Of a DNA stretch of 64,000 bases, positions 36,938 to 46,283 are shown one piece after another (position 1 is the stretch's first letter; every line of letters begins with the position of its first letter). The translations under genes were made by a program, and so were the position numbers. The DNA is from Novispirillum itersonii (GTDB lineage: Bacteria; Pseudomonadota; Alphaproteobacteria; Rhodospirillales; Rhodospirillaceae). The stretch is from the NCBI RefSeq assembly GCF_014205675.1, contig NZ_JACIIX010000001.1, positions 544,989 to 608,988 of the forward strand. The letters run 5' to 3'. Below the pieces are notes generated by a model that was not told the DNA's origin, ran no database searches, and saw only the letters and a program-made list of their open reading frames with translations.

Positions 36938-37362
36938 TCCCGCTGCCGGAGCGGGTGTTCCGGCACCCGTTCCGGGTCCGTTATTCGGAAGTGGACTGTC
37001 AGGGGGTGGCCTACAACGCCCACTATCTGACATGGTTCGACGTGGCGCTGTGGGAGTTTTTCCGCAGCCTGCCGTGGGACCTGAAGGCACAGGTCCGCGA
37101 CACCGGCACCGACTTCCATACGGTGAAGGCGGTGGTGGACTACCATGCGCCGGTGCGGTTTGATGAAGAGATCCGGGTGGCGGTTCAGCCGGTGCGGATT
37201 GGTGGCAGCAGCCTGACCTTTTCCTTAAGCCTTGATGTTGCCGGAGAAGACCGGCGGCGGGCCAGCGGGGAGATTGTCTGGGTCAACGCCTGCCAGACCA
37301 CCCATACCTCCCGCCCGCTGCCGGACGGGCTGCGGAACCGTCTGGCCCCCCTTCTTCCTTAA
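36922..37362 (+). CDS. hotdog-fold thioesterase (4HBT/YbgC-like)
   Basis: Acyl-CoA thioesterase of the 4-hydroxybenzoyl-CoA thioesterase group, 146 aa. The catalytic segment is [22 protein letters not shown], with the usual Asp (SEVD) and the HYL turn. The hotdog strands [16 protein letters not shown] and GEIVWVN follow. ATG at 36922 overlaps the end of creA by 16 bases, indicating translational coupling. Substrate unknown. The Tol-Pal context of ybgC is absent. Confidence 0.88.
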   Translation: MGETLIPLPERVFRHPFRVRYSEVDCQGVAYNAHYLTWFDVALWEFFRSLPWDLKAQVRDTGTDFHTVKAVVDYHAPVRFDEEIRVAVQPVRIGGSSLTFSLSLDVAGEDRRRASGEIVWVNACQTTHTSRPLPDGLRNRLAPLLP

Positions 37363-37393
37363 GCGGCAGGGAGGGGCCAGACCGGCAGCAGGA

Positions 37394-38761
37394 TTATTTG
37401 GCCGACAGCAGATCCGGCACGCTCAGCAGCAGGAATTCGTTGTTATCAGGCACGCCGACGCGACGCCCGGCGGAAAACGGCAGGTTGTTGTCGTTGGCGA
37501 CGATAATGTGGGTGGCATCAACCACATGCACGTCCTCGATGGTGAAGAACGGGAAGTTCAGCACGCCATCGCGGCTGATGCCCTTGGCCAGCCCCTTCGG
37601 ATCCTTGATCGCCATCAGGTCGATATAGGCCACCTTGCGGACGAAACCGTCGGCATCGGCGGCGGCCAGATCAATCTTATAGATCCGCTTGAATTTCGCC
37701 GGAGTCTTCTGGCAGTCAGGCCGGGCCTCGCCGGTGCAGGCCTCCCGCGGGTCACCCTCGCCGTTGTCACGCTCGATCACCAGCGCCGTGGTGGCGTCGA
37801 TCATGTTGAAGTCGCCGATCGCCAGACCATTTTCTTCCAGCGGATACTTCCACGATTTGCCGGTCCAGCTCTGGCTGGCGACATCAAACTGGAGGATGCG
37901 CAGATACTCGCGTCCGTCGCGGGTTTCGGCCTCACCCTTGGCCACCAGCGCCCCTTCCAGCAGCGGATAGAGGGTCTTGCCGTCCGGCGACACCGCCATG
38001 CCCTCAAACCCCTTGGACCGCCGCACATCAAAGTCCACCGGACCCGGCTTGGCCGGGGTGGTGACGGTATAATTGTCCGGCGACTTCAGCACCCGGTCGC
38101 CCAGCTTGGTGTCAAACACCGCCAGAACCTTGCCGGTCTTATCCGCGCGGATCAGATAGGGGCCGAATTCGTCACCGATCCACATTTCATCGCCGACGGT
38201 CTGGATCGATTCCGGGTCAAAATCCGCCCCGGTCAGATAGCGGCTGCCGGTGTTTTCATTGACGATCAGGAACGGCACCTTGCGGTCGGGATCGTGCAGG
38301 AACACCGTCTTCTTCAGGCTGACCGTGCCGCTTTTCCAGTCCGGATGCACGACGTGGGCCATCAGCATGGCATCGGGGGAATTGGCCTTGGTGCCGAAGC
38401 CGTTATCGGTCAGCACCACATAGTCACCATTGCCCGCCGGTTTGATCCCGGAGAACCCCTGTACCGGCTGGCCCTTGAACGGCAGCATCGGTTCCTGCGC
38501 CGCATCCTTGACGAAGGGGCGCCCGGCGGTGAGGCCAACCCCGTCAACCCGCTTCGGCGACTGGGCATAGCGCCCCGACACCGCCAACGAGGCCGGGGCA
38601 TCCTTCGGCGGCTGCACAAAAGTGGCGGCGGGCAGGCTGGAAAATCCCTCCAGCACCGCCGGAACTTCGGTGGCGGACACCGCCGGAGCCATGGCAAGGG
38701 CCGAAACCGACAGCGTCAGGGCGGCGATCAGAGAACGGGAGACAGAACGGACTGCGGGCAT
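37394..38761 (-). CDS. secreted phytase-like esterase domain protein
   Basis: 455-aa exported protein with a signal peptide (SLIAALTLSVSALAMAPAVSA). The body matches the esterase-like activity of phytase family (beta-propeller type): GFSGIKPAGNGDYVVLTDNGFG, DFDPESIQTVGDEMWIGDEFGPYLI (in part), GFEGMAVSPDGKTLYPLLEGA and ALVIERDNGEGDP. Similar proteins are phosphate-related hydrolases or lectin-like propellers, and the substrate is not readable. ATG at 38761. A gap of about 285 bases with an AT-rich stretch (38861-38940) lies between its start and the purH terminator. Confidence 0.85.
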   Translation of the reverse strand: MPAVRSVSRSLIAALTLSVSALAMAPAVSATEVPAVLEGFSSLPAATFVQPPKDAPASLAVSGRYAQSPKRVDGVGLTAGRPFVKDAAQEPMLPFKGQPVQGFSGIKPAGNGDYVVLTDNGFGTKANSPDAMLMAHVVHPDWKSGTVSLKKTVFLHDPDRKVPFLIVNENTGSRYLTGADFDPESIQTVGDEMWIGDEFGPYLIRADKTGKVLAVFDTKLGDRVLKSPDNYTVTTPAKPGPVDFDVRRSKGFEGMAVSPDGKTLYPLLEGALVAKGEAETRDGREYLRILQFDVASQSWTGKSWKYPLEENGLAIGDFNMIDATTALVIERDNGEGDPREACTGEARPDCQKTPAKFKRIYKIDLAAADADGFVRKVAYIDLMAIKDPKGLAKGISRDGVLNFPFFTIEDVHVVDATHIIVANDNNLPFSAGRRVGVPDNNEFLLLSVPDLLSAK

Positions 38762-38970
38762 GATGTCCTCGTGGGGTCAGACGGGAGAGAGACGGGCCTG
38801 CCGTCCCCTGCCGCAGGCCCCGGCCCCTTGCCTACCTGTCACCGCCCCCCTCGTGGATGAATTTTCCCGGACAGTTCCATAACAATATCAAGACATTAAC
38901 ACTACATTACGAAAACTGCATTATGAAACAAAGCCTTAGCCTGCGGCTCCATCCGTGCTGCGGGGACATA

Positions 38971-39004
38971 GAAAAATCCCCGCCCGGTTGCCCGGACGGG
39001 GATT
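38971..39004 (-). terminator. rho-independent terminator of purH
   Basis: AATCCCCG/CGGGGATT with an inner CCCGG/CCGG pairing, followed on the minus strand by five T. It is about 45 bases after the purH stop. Confidence 0.85.
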
Positions 39005-39046
39005 GTCTGTACAGGGATCCTGCACGTGCGTTTGCGACACCGTGCC

Positions 39047-40648
39047 TTAGTGGCGGAAATGGCGCATCCCGGTGAACACCATGGCCAGACCGGCATCATC
39101 CGCCGCCTTGATCACGTCTTCATCGCGGATCGAGCCGCCCGGCTGGATCACGGCGGTCGCCCCGGCTTCGGCGGCGGCCAGCAGGCCATCGGCGAACGGG
39201 AAGAAAGCATCAGAGGACACCACCGAGCCCTTGGCCCAGCTTTCGGCATCCCCGGCGGCCTTGGCGGCCTGTTCTGCGCGGAAGGCGGCAATGCGCGAGG
39301 AGTTAACGCGGCTCATCTGCCCGGCACCGACGCCGACGGTCATCTGGTTGCGGACATAGACGATGGCGTTGGACTTAACATGCTTGCCGACGGTGAAGGC
39401 AAACAGCATGTCCTTCAGTTCCTGCCCGGTCGGCTGGCGCTTGGTCACCACCTTCAGGTCAGCGGCGGTCAGCAGGTTGTCACGGCTCTGCACCAGCAGG
39501 CCCCCGGCGATGTTCTTCACCATCAGCCCGCCCACCTTGGTGTCCGGCAGGCCACCGGTGCGCAGAACACGCAGGTTCTTCTTGGTTTCCAGAACCTTGC
39601 GGGCATCATCGGAGATTTCCGGGGCGATGATCACTTCCAGAAACAGCTTCGACAGCTCTTCGGCGGTTTCCCCGTCGAGGGTGCGGTTGAAGGCGACGAT
39701 GCCGCCGAAAGCGCTTTCGGTGTCGCAGGAATAGGCGCGCAGATAGGCGTCCTTCAGGCTGCTGCCCAGCGCCACACCGCAGGGGTTGGCATGCTTGACG
39801 ATGACGCAGGCGGTCTCGTCAAATTCCGCCACCAGCTCGAAGGCGGCATCGGTGTCGTTGAAGTTGTTGTAGGACAGTTCCTTGCCCTGCAACTGTTCCG
39901 CCGCCGCGATGCCCGGGCGGTTTTCGCCGGTGGCATACAGCGCCGCCACCTGATGCGGGTTTTCGCCGTAGCGCATTTCCTGCTTCAGCTCCCCGGCGAA
40001 GGCCATCCGGCGCGGGAAGGTCTCGCCAAGCTGACCGGCGAACCAGGCGGAAATCGCGGCATCATAGCAGCCGGTGCGGGCATAGGCGGTGGCGGCCAGA
40101 CGGCGGCGCAGCTCCAGCGAGGTCGCCCCATTGTTGGCCTGCATCTCGGCCTTCACCACATCGTAGTCGGCGACATCGACGACCACGGTGACGGCGGCAT
40201 GGTTCTTCGAGGCGGCACGGATCATCGCCGGACCGCCGATATCGATGTTCTCAACGCATTCATCGAACCCGGCACCCTTGGCGACGGTCTCTTCGAACGG
40301 GTAGAGGTTGACCACCAGCAGGTCGATCGGCTGAATGCCGTGCTCGCTCATCGCCGCTTCGTGATCGGCGTTGCCACGGATCCCCAGCAGGCCGCCGTGC
40401 ACCTTGGGGTGCAGGGTCTTGACGCGGCCATCGAGCATTTCCGGGAAGCCGGTGAAATCCGACACTTCCTTCACCGGGATCCCGGCCCCGGCAATCGCCT
40501 TGGCAGACCCGCCGGTGGACAGGATTTCCACCCCGGCATCGGCCAGAAAACGGGCGAACCCGATCAGGCCGGTCTTATCAGAGACCGAAATCAGGGCGCG
40601 GCGGATCGGGCCGGTATAGGCGGGCACGAACGGGACCGAGTTGGACAT
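39047..40648 (-). CDS. purH: bifunctional AICAR transformylase / IMP cyclohydrolase
   Basis: Catalyses the last two steps of IMP synthesis. The N-terminal cyclohydrolase (MGS-like) domain shows [18 protein letters not shown] (key SVSDKTGL), STGGSAKAI and [16 protein letters not shown]. The C-terminal transformylase domain has [11 protein letters not shown] with the catalytic Lys-His and [16 protein letters not shown] at 40648 gives the family start; the longer frame is rejected. 533 aa. A terminator follows. It is preceded by two glycosyltransferases at 186 bases, probably a separate transcript. Confidence 0.97.
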   Translation of the reverse strand: MSNSVPFVPAYTGPIRRALISVSDKTGLIGFARFLADAGVEILSTGGSAKAIAGAGIPVKEVSDFTGFPEMLDGRVKTLHPKVHGGLLGIRGNADHEAAMSEHGIQPIDLLVVNLYPFEETVAKGAGFDECVENIDIGGPAMIRAASKNHAAVTVVVDVADYDVVKAEMQANNGATSLELRRRLAATAYARTGCYDAAISAWFAGQLGETFPRRMAFAGELKQEMRYGENPHQVAALYATGENRPGIAAAEQLQGKELSYNNFNDTDAAFELVAEFDETACVIVKHANPCGVALGSSLKDAYLRAYSCDTESAFGGIVAFNRTLDGETAEELSKLFLEVIIAPEISDDARKVLETKKNLRVLRTGGLPDTKVGGLMVKNIAGGLLVQSRDNLLTAADLKVVTKRQPTGQELKDMLFAFTVGKHVKSNAIVYVRNQMTVGVGAGQMSRVNSSRIAAFRAEQAAKAAGDAESWAKGSVVSSDAFFPFADGLLAAAEAGATAVIQPGGSIRDEDVIKAADDAGLAMVFTGMRHFRH

Positions 40649-40833
40649 GGCAGGGGGCTCTCCCTCAGACACAATGCGGTGTGTCGACCCACCCCCCGGG
40701 ATCAGGCCCGATGGTGACTCGACGATGCGAAAGACTGGAATGGCGCGGGTGATATCATGCCCGCCGCAGCGGTGCAGCACTTGTTTTCACCAAAACGGCC
40801 GGATTCGCCCCGAAAGATGCGGCGGGCGGGGGG

Positions 40834-41772
40834 TTATACCCCCTCCAGCGCCGCCAGAACGTCGGAAACCGGCAGATCCGCCAGATCCGGACGGCGCAGG
40901 ATCGCCACCCGGGGGCCGCGCTGGGCACACAGGGCGGGGTCAGACGCGTGGGAATAGACCACCACGCTGGGGCAGCCGCAGGTCGCCAGCAGGTGCATCG
41001 GCCCGGTATCATTGCCCACCGCCGCCACCGCCCGTCGGGCCAGCACCGCCAGATCGGTCAGGCCGGTCCTGCCGATCAGCGACACCGCCTGCGGACAGGC
41101 CGCCAGAATCGCCTCCGCCTCCGCCTGTTCACTCGCCGTGCCCAGCACCACCGGGGTCAGGCCCCGCTGCGCCAGCGCCACCGCCAGCGCCGCATAGGAC
41201 GCGGCAGGCCACCGCTTATCCGGCCGGTGCGGGGCACCGCCGGGGACCAGCAGCACCGGCTGATCCGGGAGGGTCACCGACAGGGTGCCCCGGTCCAGCC
41301 AACTCAGATCCGGACCGGCGGGCGGCATCGGCACCCCGGCCATCGCCAGCTGATCGGCCTGCCGCTCCAGCGTATGCAGGGCATTGCGCTGTGGGTTGGC
41401 GTGGGGGTGAGAACAGCCACGGGCAATCCCGCTCCACTCCACCGCCCCCGGCCCGCCCATCAGGCGGAGATAGCCGGAGGAACGGTCTGAGGTCTGCAAG
41501 TCATATACCCGGTCAAACCGGCCCTGCCGCAGCCTCCGGCGCAGGGCAAACACCTTGCCGAGCTGCCAGAACCGGGGCCGTTCGTCGGTCCAGACCGCAT
41601 CAAACCACGGGCAGGCCTGTGCCAGACCGACGAAGGGCCGGGTGGTCAACAGGGTGATCTGTGCCCCCGGATGGTGAGCCCGGATCGCGGAAAAAGCCGG
41701 AAAGGCCTGAACGAAATCGCCCAGCGCCGACAGCTTGATCACCAGAATCCGCCCTGCGGCCGGCTGCGCCAT
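40834..41772 (-). CDS. glycosyltransferase family 9 (heptosyltransferase-like)
   Basis: ADP-heptose:LPS heptosyltransferase-type enzyme, GT-B fold, 312 aa. N-terminal RILVIKLSALGDFVQAFPAF is the family mark (key KLSALGD). The nucleotide-sugar domain has LVPGGAPHRPDKRWPAASY (key PGGAP, KRWP), LIGRTGLTDLAVLARRA and VGNDTGPMHLLATCGCPSV. ATG at 41772, 23 bases after the GT4 gene, so probably one operon with it. Acceptor unknown; LPS core or another surface glycan is likely. Confidence 0.9.
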   Translation of the reverse strand: MAQPAAGRILVIKLSALGDFVQAFPAFSAIRAHHPGAQITLLTTRPFVGLAQACPWFDAVWTDERPRFWQLGKVFALRRRLRQGRFDRVYDLQTSDRSSGYLRLMGGPGAVEWSGIARGCSHPHANPQRNALHTLERQADQLAMAGVPMPPAGPDLSWLDRGTLSVTLPDQPVLLVPGGAPHRPDKRWPAASYAALAVALAQRGLTPVVLGTASEQAEAEAILAACPQAVSLIGRTGLTDLAVLARRAVAAVGNDTGPMHLLATCGCPSVVVYSHASDPALCAQRGPRVAILRRPDLADLPVSDVLAALEGV

Positions 41773-41795
41773 GATCACGCCCTTCCGTCCCTGCC

Positions 41796-42971
41796 TCAGG
41801 CCTGCGGCAGCAGTTCGCGGTAAACCGCCATGGTCTTGGCGCACATCTGATCGGTGGTGAAATTGGCCTGAATGTGGGCGATGGCGCGCGGGGCCCACTC
41901 GGCCCGCTCCTCTGCCGTCAGCGACAGGGCATTGCGCAGGGCCCGGGCCAGCGATTCCGCGTTGTTGGGGATGAACAGCCAGCCGGTTTTGCCATCAACC
42001 AGAATCTCCGGTGCCGCCCCGTGCTGGGGTGCCACCACCGGGCGACCCATGGCCTGCCCTTCCGCCGACACCCGCCCAAAGGCCTCCGGATCGGTGGAGG
42101 CGCTGACCACCACATCCGCCACCATATAGGCGGCGGGCATGTCATTGCACTCATCGGCCAGAATCACCCGGTCGCGCAGGCCCAGGCGGGTCACTTCCGC
42201 CTCGACTTCAGCCCGGTAGGCATCCCGCCCCTGATCAGACCCGACCAGCACGCAGCAGACCTTCAGGTCCTGAAGATGGGTCAGGGCTTCCAGCAGCAGC
42301 ATCTGGCCTTTCCAGCGGGTCAGGCGGCCGGGCAGCATGACCACCGGCACCCCGTCAGGCAGGCGCCAGCGCTGCGACAGGGCAATCATCCGCTCCGGGC
42401 TGACCTTATCGGGATCAAAGCGGAAGAAATCGACTCCGCGGTGGATCACCCGGATCACCTCATCGGATACCGGATAGTGTTCCAGAATATGGCGGCGGAT
42501 GAATTCGGAGATGGCAATCACCCGGTCCCCCATCGCCATCACCCGGTTATAGCGCTTCTTCAGCGCCATCGGCCCCAGATTATAGGTGCCGTGGAAGGTG
42601 GTGACGAAGGGAACCCCTTCCGCCCGCGCCGCCCACAGGGCCGACCACGCCGGGGCCCGCGACCGCGCATGCACCAGCGAGACCCCATGCTCCTGAATCA
42701 CCTTGCGCAGCGCATCGCGGTTGCGGCGCAGCACCAGCGGGTTCTTGCTGGCCAGCGGCAGGGTGATGTGCTCCGCCCCGACCCGTTGCAGCTCCCGCAC
42801 CATCGGGCCGCCTTCACTGGCGACCACGGCTTTCCAGCCAAAGGCCTGAAGGGCGGTGGCGATCTCGATGGTTCCACGCTCGACCCCCCCGGTCACCAGA
42901 CGGGGCAGGACCTGAAGAACCACCGGGCGGGACTTGCCCGCCGGAGCAGAGGTGTTAGGGTGCAGGGTCAC
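41796..42971 (-). CDS. glycosyltransferase family 4
   Basis: GT-B glycosyltransferase of 391 aa, retaining type. PRLVTGGVERGTIEIATAL is the N-terminal glycine loop, AISEFIRRHI the acceptor-side motif, and PGRLTRWKGQMLLLEAL the start of the donor domain. The E-x7-E signature is in PEAFGRVSAEGQAMGRPVVA (E and E eight residues apart). The start is GTG at 42971. It is first in the two-gene glycosyltransferase unit and divergent from a hydrolase gene 37 bases away. Similar genes sit in LPS core loci of this group. Confidence 0.9.
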   Translation of the reverse strand: MTLHPNTSAPAGKSRPVVLQVLPRLVTGGVERGTIEIATALQAFGWKAVVASEGGPMVRELQRVGAEHITLPLASKNPLVLRRNRDALRKVIQEHGVSLVHARSRAPAWSALWAARAEGVPFVTTFHGTYNLGPMALKKRYNRVMAMGDRVIAISEFIRRHILEHYPVSDEVIRVIHRGVDFFRFDPDKVSPERMIALSQRWRLPDGVPVVMLPGRLTRWKGQMLLLEALTHLQDLKVCCVLVGSDQGRDAYRAEVEAEVTRLGLRDRVILADECNDMPAAYMVADVVVSASTDPEAFGRVSAEGQAMGRPVVAPQHGAAPEILVDGKTGWLFIPNNAESLARALRNALSLTAEERAEWAPRAIAHIQANFTTDQMCAKTMAVYRELLPQA

Positions 42972-43008
42972 GGACAGTACTTTCAGAAACGGATGAACGG
43001 ACGCGAAT

Positions 43009-43812
43009 ATGGTCTCTCCGACGCCTCTTGAGAAGCCCCAGATGCGGACCTGCCCCAGCGGGCGTACCCTCGCGTATCACAGATTCGACCCCGCTGCCGA
43101 GGGGGGAGTGGCAAGTTCCCCGGTCGGTGTGGTTTTTCTGCACGGACTGATGTCGGATATGGAGGGCGGAAAGGCCCTGCATGTCGAGGCCCACTGCCGC
43201 CAGCGCGGCTGGCCGTTCCTGCGCTTTGACCAGAGCGGCCACGGCCAGTCGGAAGGCCGTTTCATCGACGGCACCATCGGCGGCTGGGCTGACGACACCT
43301 GCGCGATGATTGATGCCCTGACCACGGGGCCACAGATCGTCATCGGCTCGTCCATGGGCGGCTGGGTGATGCTGCTGGCGGCCCTGAAGCGGCAGGACCG
43401 GGTGGCCGGACTGCTGGGAATCGCCCCGGCCCCGGACTTCACCGAGGAACTGACCTGGCCCGCCCTGAGCCCGTCCCAGCAGGCCGAGGTGATGGAGACC
43501 GGTCTGGTCGCTGTGCCCAGCGCCTATTCCGACGAACCGTACCGCTTCAGCCGCGCCCTGTTCGAGGACGGCCGCCGCAACAGCCTGCTGGGGGCACCGA
43601 TTCCCTTCGCCGGTCCGGTGCGGATCCTGCATGGCCAGAAAGACGAGGCGGTGCCATGGCAGCATGCCCTGCGGATTGCCGATCAGCTGACCTCTGACGA
43701 TGTTGAAATCATCTTTATCAAGGACGGCGATCACCGCCTGTCGGAACCGGCGCATCTGGAACGGCTGTCGCAGACACTGGATGCCCTGCATGCCGCCGTC
43801 AGCGCCGGCTGA
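43009..43812 (+). CDS. alpha/beta hydrolase
   Basis: Serine hydrolase, 267 aa, resembling ABHD10/BEM46-like short hydrolases. The oxyanion region is VVFLHGLMSDMEGGKA, the nucleophile elbow IGSSMGGWV, the Asp in LHGQKDEAVPWQHA and the His in KDGDHRLS. Start ATG at 43009; ATG at 43042 (MRTCPSGRTLAY) would also give a good start. The intergenic gap to the divergent GT4 gene is only 37 bases, so the promoters must overlap coding sequence. Substrate unknown. Confidence 0.88.
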   Translation: MVSPTPLEKPQMRTCPSGRTLAYHRFDPAAEGGVASSPVGVVFLHGLMSDMEGGKALHVEAHCRQRGWPFLRFDQSGHGQSEGRFIDGTIGGWADDTCAMIDALTTGPQIVIGSSMGGWVMLLAALKRQDRVAGLLGIAPAPDFTEELTWPALSPSQQAEVMETGLVAVPSAYSDEPYRFSRALFEDGRRNSLLGAPIPFAGPVRILHGQKDEAVPWQHALRIADQLTSDDVEIIFIKDGDHRLSEPAHLERLSQTLDALHAAVSAG

Positions 43813-43840
43813 CGGACCACGGAACCAGTCTGAAAACGCT

Positions 43841-43876
43841 GCGGGGCCGGAGAGGACTATCCCTCTCCGGCCCCGC
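43841..43876. terminator. strong hairpin between convergent genes
   Basis: GCGGGGCCGGAGAGG/CCTCTCCGGCCCCGC form a perfect 15-bp stem with a 6-base loop between the hydrolase and response regulator genes. No T-run; it may block read-through from both sides. Confidence 0.6.
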
Positions 43877-43924
43877 GCCGTTCCGTCGCCCTCCCCGGAG
43901 AAAGTCTCGTTGGGAGAGCATCGT

Positions 43925-44638
43925 TCAGGCGGTCTGGACCTCGCCGGAGAAGCGGTAGCCATGGCCGTGGCAGGTCTCGATCAGGCGGGGTCCGCTGCCC
44001 CGGGTGTCCCCCAGTTTGCGGCGGATCCGGCTGACCAGCGTATCAATGGAACGGTCGTTGACATCGCGGCCCGGCTCCCCGGTCGCTTCCAGCAACTGGT
44101 CGCGGGTCAGCGGCTGGCCGGCGCGGGCGACCAGCACCGCCAGAAGGTCAAACTCCGTTGCGGTCATGGTGATGGTCTCACCCTGCGGGCTGACCAGCTT
44201 CCGCCACAGCAGATCCATTTCCCAGCCGGAGAACCGGTAGAGGACACTGCCGCTGGCCTCAGCCCGCGGGGCCATCCGGCCCAGCACATTGCGGACCCGG
44301 GCCACCAGTTCGCGCGGATGGAACGGTTTGGTCACGTAATCATCGGCACCGAGTTCCAGCCCGGTGATGCGGTCGCGCGGCTGGGCCCGGGCGGTGACCA
44401 TGATGATCGGCACCCGCGACTGCCTGCGCACGGAAACGGCCAGCTGAACGCCGTCGGCATCCGGCAGGTTGAGATCCAGCAGGATCAGATCTACCGCCGC
44501 CCGCGCCATGGCCTGACGCATCGCTTCCGCCGTCGCGGCCGTGCTGACCGCATAGCCTGCTTCCTTGAGGAAAGCGGACAATAACGCAAGCGTAGCGGGA
44601 TCATCCTCGACCACCAGAATATGTGCCTGCTCAGCCAT
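43925..44638 (-). CDS. OmpR-family response regulator (orphan)
   Basis: Receiver plus winged-helix DNA-binding protein, 237 aa. The receiver has E11-D12-D13, phospho-acceptor Asp55 (LILLDLNLPD), Thr82 and Lys104 (DDYVTKPF). The C-terminal trans_reg domain has LTRDQLLEA, DRSIDTLVSRIRRKL and GHGYRF. ATG at 44638, after GGGGGACG. No histidine kinase is adjacent. The kinase at 14968-17262 also has no partner, but pairing cannot be shown. A promoter candidate lies at 44674-44703. Confidence 0.95.
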   Translation of the reverse strand: MAEQAHILVVEDDPATLALLSAFLKEAGYAVSTAATAEAMRQAMARAAVDLILLDLNLPDADGVQLAVSVRRQSRVPIIMVTARAQPRDRITGLELGADDYVTKPFHPRELVARVRNVLGRMAPRAEASGSVLYRFSGWEMDLLWRKLVSPQGETITMTATEFDLLAVLVARAGQPLTRDQLLEATGEPGRDVNDRSIDTLVSRIRRKLGDTRGSGPRLIETCHGHGYRFSGEVQTA

Positions 44639-44673
44639 AAACGTCCCCCGGCATTCTGCCCTGTTGCCCGATT

Positions 44674-44703
44674 ACTATATTTCAAAGACATCATCGGTGT
44701 CAG
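44674..44703 (-). promoter_or_regulatory. candidate promoter of the response regulator
   Basis: On the minus strand CTGACA, 18 bases and TATAGT, 36 bases before the ATG. Both boxes differ from consensus by one base. Confidence 0.45.
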
Positions 44704-44885
44704 CAGATAGGCATTATCTCCATCAAGAACAACCATAAAGTCAATATTATCAGACAATCGACCCCTTAAAGTTGATAATTTTTCCAACTCCTCCCGTAAA
44801 AGAAGAGCCCTGAATATTCATATTGTCTCGTAAAGTCAGCGTTTCTCCGGAGTCGGAACCACTCTCCGCCTGCGCCCGTCTCCTG

Positions 44886-44930
44886 TAAAAAGACACAGGC
44901 CCGGACCGCTGCGGGCGGGCCGGACCTGTG
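44886..44930 (-). terminator. rho-independent terminator of phoH
   Basis: CACAGG-CCGG-CCGC stem (44894-44930) followed on the minus strand by TCTTTTTAC. It is about 100 bases after the phoH stop. Confidence 0.75.
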
Positions 44931-45027
44931 AAATATAAACACCCGTTGATCTTTCACGGCAAAATCATTTCCGGCACCGGATCCATCCGGCCGAATCCGA
45001 AAAAATAAAACCGCAAACGAAGAGAAA

Positions 45028-45786
45028 TCAGATCACCGTCAACATTGATGCGACCAATGGATGGCGGACAATATCGGCATCCTGCAACCGGATCACCGCC
45101 ACATCCTCCAGCGCACTCAGCCGGGTTGCGATGTCCCCCAGACCGGAGACTCCCGGCAGCAGGTCCGTCTGATCCGGATCCCCGGTCAGGACCATGGTGG
45201 CGTGCCAGCCCAGACGGGTCAGCAGCATCTTCAGCTGCCCATAGGTGCAGTTCTGCGCCTCGTCGATCACCACGAACGCATTGTTCAGGGTGCGCCCGCG
45301 CATATAGGCGACCGGGGCAATCTCGATGGTGCCGTCGCCCAGATACTGCTTCAGCTTCCGCGTTCCCAGCCGGTCATTGAGGGCATCGTAGAGCGGGCGC
45401 AGATAAGGGGCGAGTTTGTCCTCCAGCGCCCCGGGAAGAAAACCCAGACTCTCCCCGGCCTCCACCGCCGGGCGGGACAGCAGGATCCGGCCGACCCGAC
45501 CGGCCTCCAGTGCCTCCACCGCCTTGGCAATCGCCAGATAGGTCTTGCCGGTTCCGGCAGGCCCCAACGCCACCACCACATGTGACTCCTCAATCGCTGC
45601 AATCAGACGGCGCTGGTTATCACTGTGCGGTCGGATGGTACGGACATAGCTGCGGTCCCGCGCCGGATCAGGACACTCCCGCCTTTCTCCTCTCTCCCAC
45701 AGGGGATCCCAGACCGAGCCGTCAGGGAGCAACGCCCGGACCCGGGACTCTTCAGCGACAGCGGAACGGTAAGCACGCTTGGCCAT
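45028..45786 (-). CDS. PhoH family protein
   Basis: P-loop ATPase of the PhoH family, 252 aa; role unclear (often linked to RNA metabolism or phosphate starvation). Walker A is GPAGTGKTYLAIAKAVEAL (key GPAGTGKT), Walker B AFVVIDEAQNCT, with LLSRPAVEAGESLGFLPG and LTGDPDQTDL. ATG at 45786, following AGAGAGG, fixes the start. It lacks the PIN domain of long PhoH2 proteins, and there is no ybeY/ybeZ context. Confidence 0.92.
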   Translation of the reverse strand: MAKRAYRSAVAEESRVRALLPDGSVWDPLWERGERRECPDPARDRSYVRTIRPHSDNQRRLIAAIEESHVVVALGPAGTGKTYLAIAKAVEALEAGRVGRILLSRPAVEAGESLGFLPGALEDKLAPYLRPLYDALNDRLGTRKLKQYLGDGTIEIAPVAYMRGRTLNNAFVVIDEAQNCTYGQLKMLLTRLGWHATMVLTGDPDQTDLLPGVSGLGDIATRLSALEDVAVIRLQDADIVRHPLVASMLTVI

Positions 45787-46283
45787 GGGGCACCTCTCTG
45801 AAGTCTGTGGAGAAAAAGGGCATATAACGACAACAGCCCCCGCCGGAGGGGCGGAGGCTGTGACAGGAACCGGAAGACCGGACCCACGGAGGGAACAGGG
45901 GCTCCCGACCGGAGACGGGCAGACGGAGGACGGTCCGGCACCTGCCACGGAGCAGGCGACACCGCCGCCGGAGTTTCGGCGAACCCGTCAGAGGTCATGA
46001 CACCTCCTCTTTCCGACCGGAAAAAGACCGTCTGCCGCAACAGAACCGCCACACGGAGGCCCCGGAGACCAGACCCGGCGAATCGTATCGCGGCCCCCTG
46101 CGATGCCCCAGTGATTTTCCGCACTGCCACGGAAAGTTCATCGGCCCCGGTCCTGCCGTCCTGACTGGAACCGCTCATATTCGCACTTTGCAATTGTCGC
46201 CCCCGCCCGAACACCATAGCCTGTGCCCCCACAGATACAGGCGCCGATCCAACGGCCCCGCCCTGCTGAGAGACCGCACCGTC
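45787..46283. other. interval between phoH and bcr-like genes, with an unexplained start site
   Basis: No gene is firmly supported. On the minus strand an ideal ribosome site (AAAGAGGAGGTG) precedes an ATG at 45998, opening a frame of 132 codons that overlaps phoH out of frame; its Pro/Ser/Arg-rich product looks like a shadow. A hairpin (ACAGCC..GGCTGT, 45830-45858) lies inside. See findings. Confidence 0.4.

Larger units (their letters stand above)
44639..45027. other. AT-richer gene-free interval
   Basis: It contains the response regulator promoter candidate and the phoH terminator; the remainder (about 44704-44885) is clearly richer in A/T than its surroundings. No gene was recognised. 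A small RNA is possible but not supported by a clear structure. Confidence 0.45.

Noticed and set aside
37232-38860. 542-codon plus-strand frame opposite the phytase-like gene
   Set aside because: The minus-strand product has a signal peptide and family motifs; this frame is a His/Gln/Arg-rich shadow.
39026-40717. 563-codon plus-strand frame opposite purH
   Set aside because: Shadow of purH.
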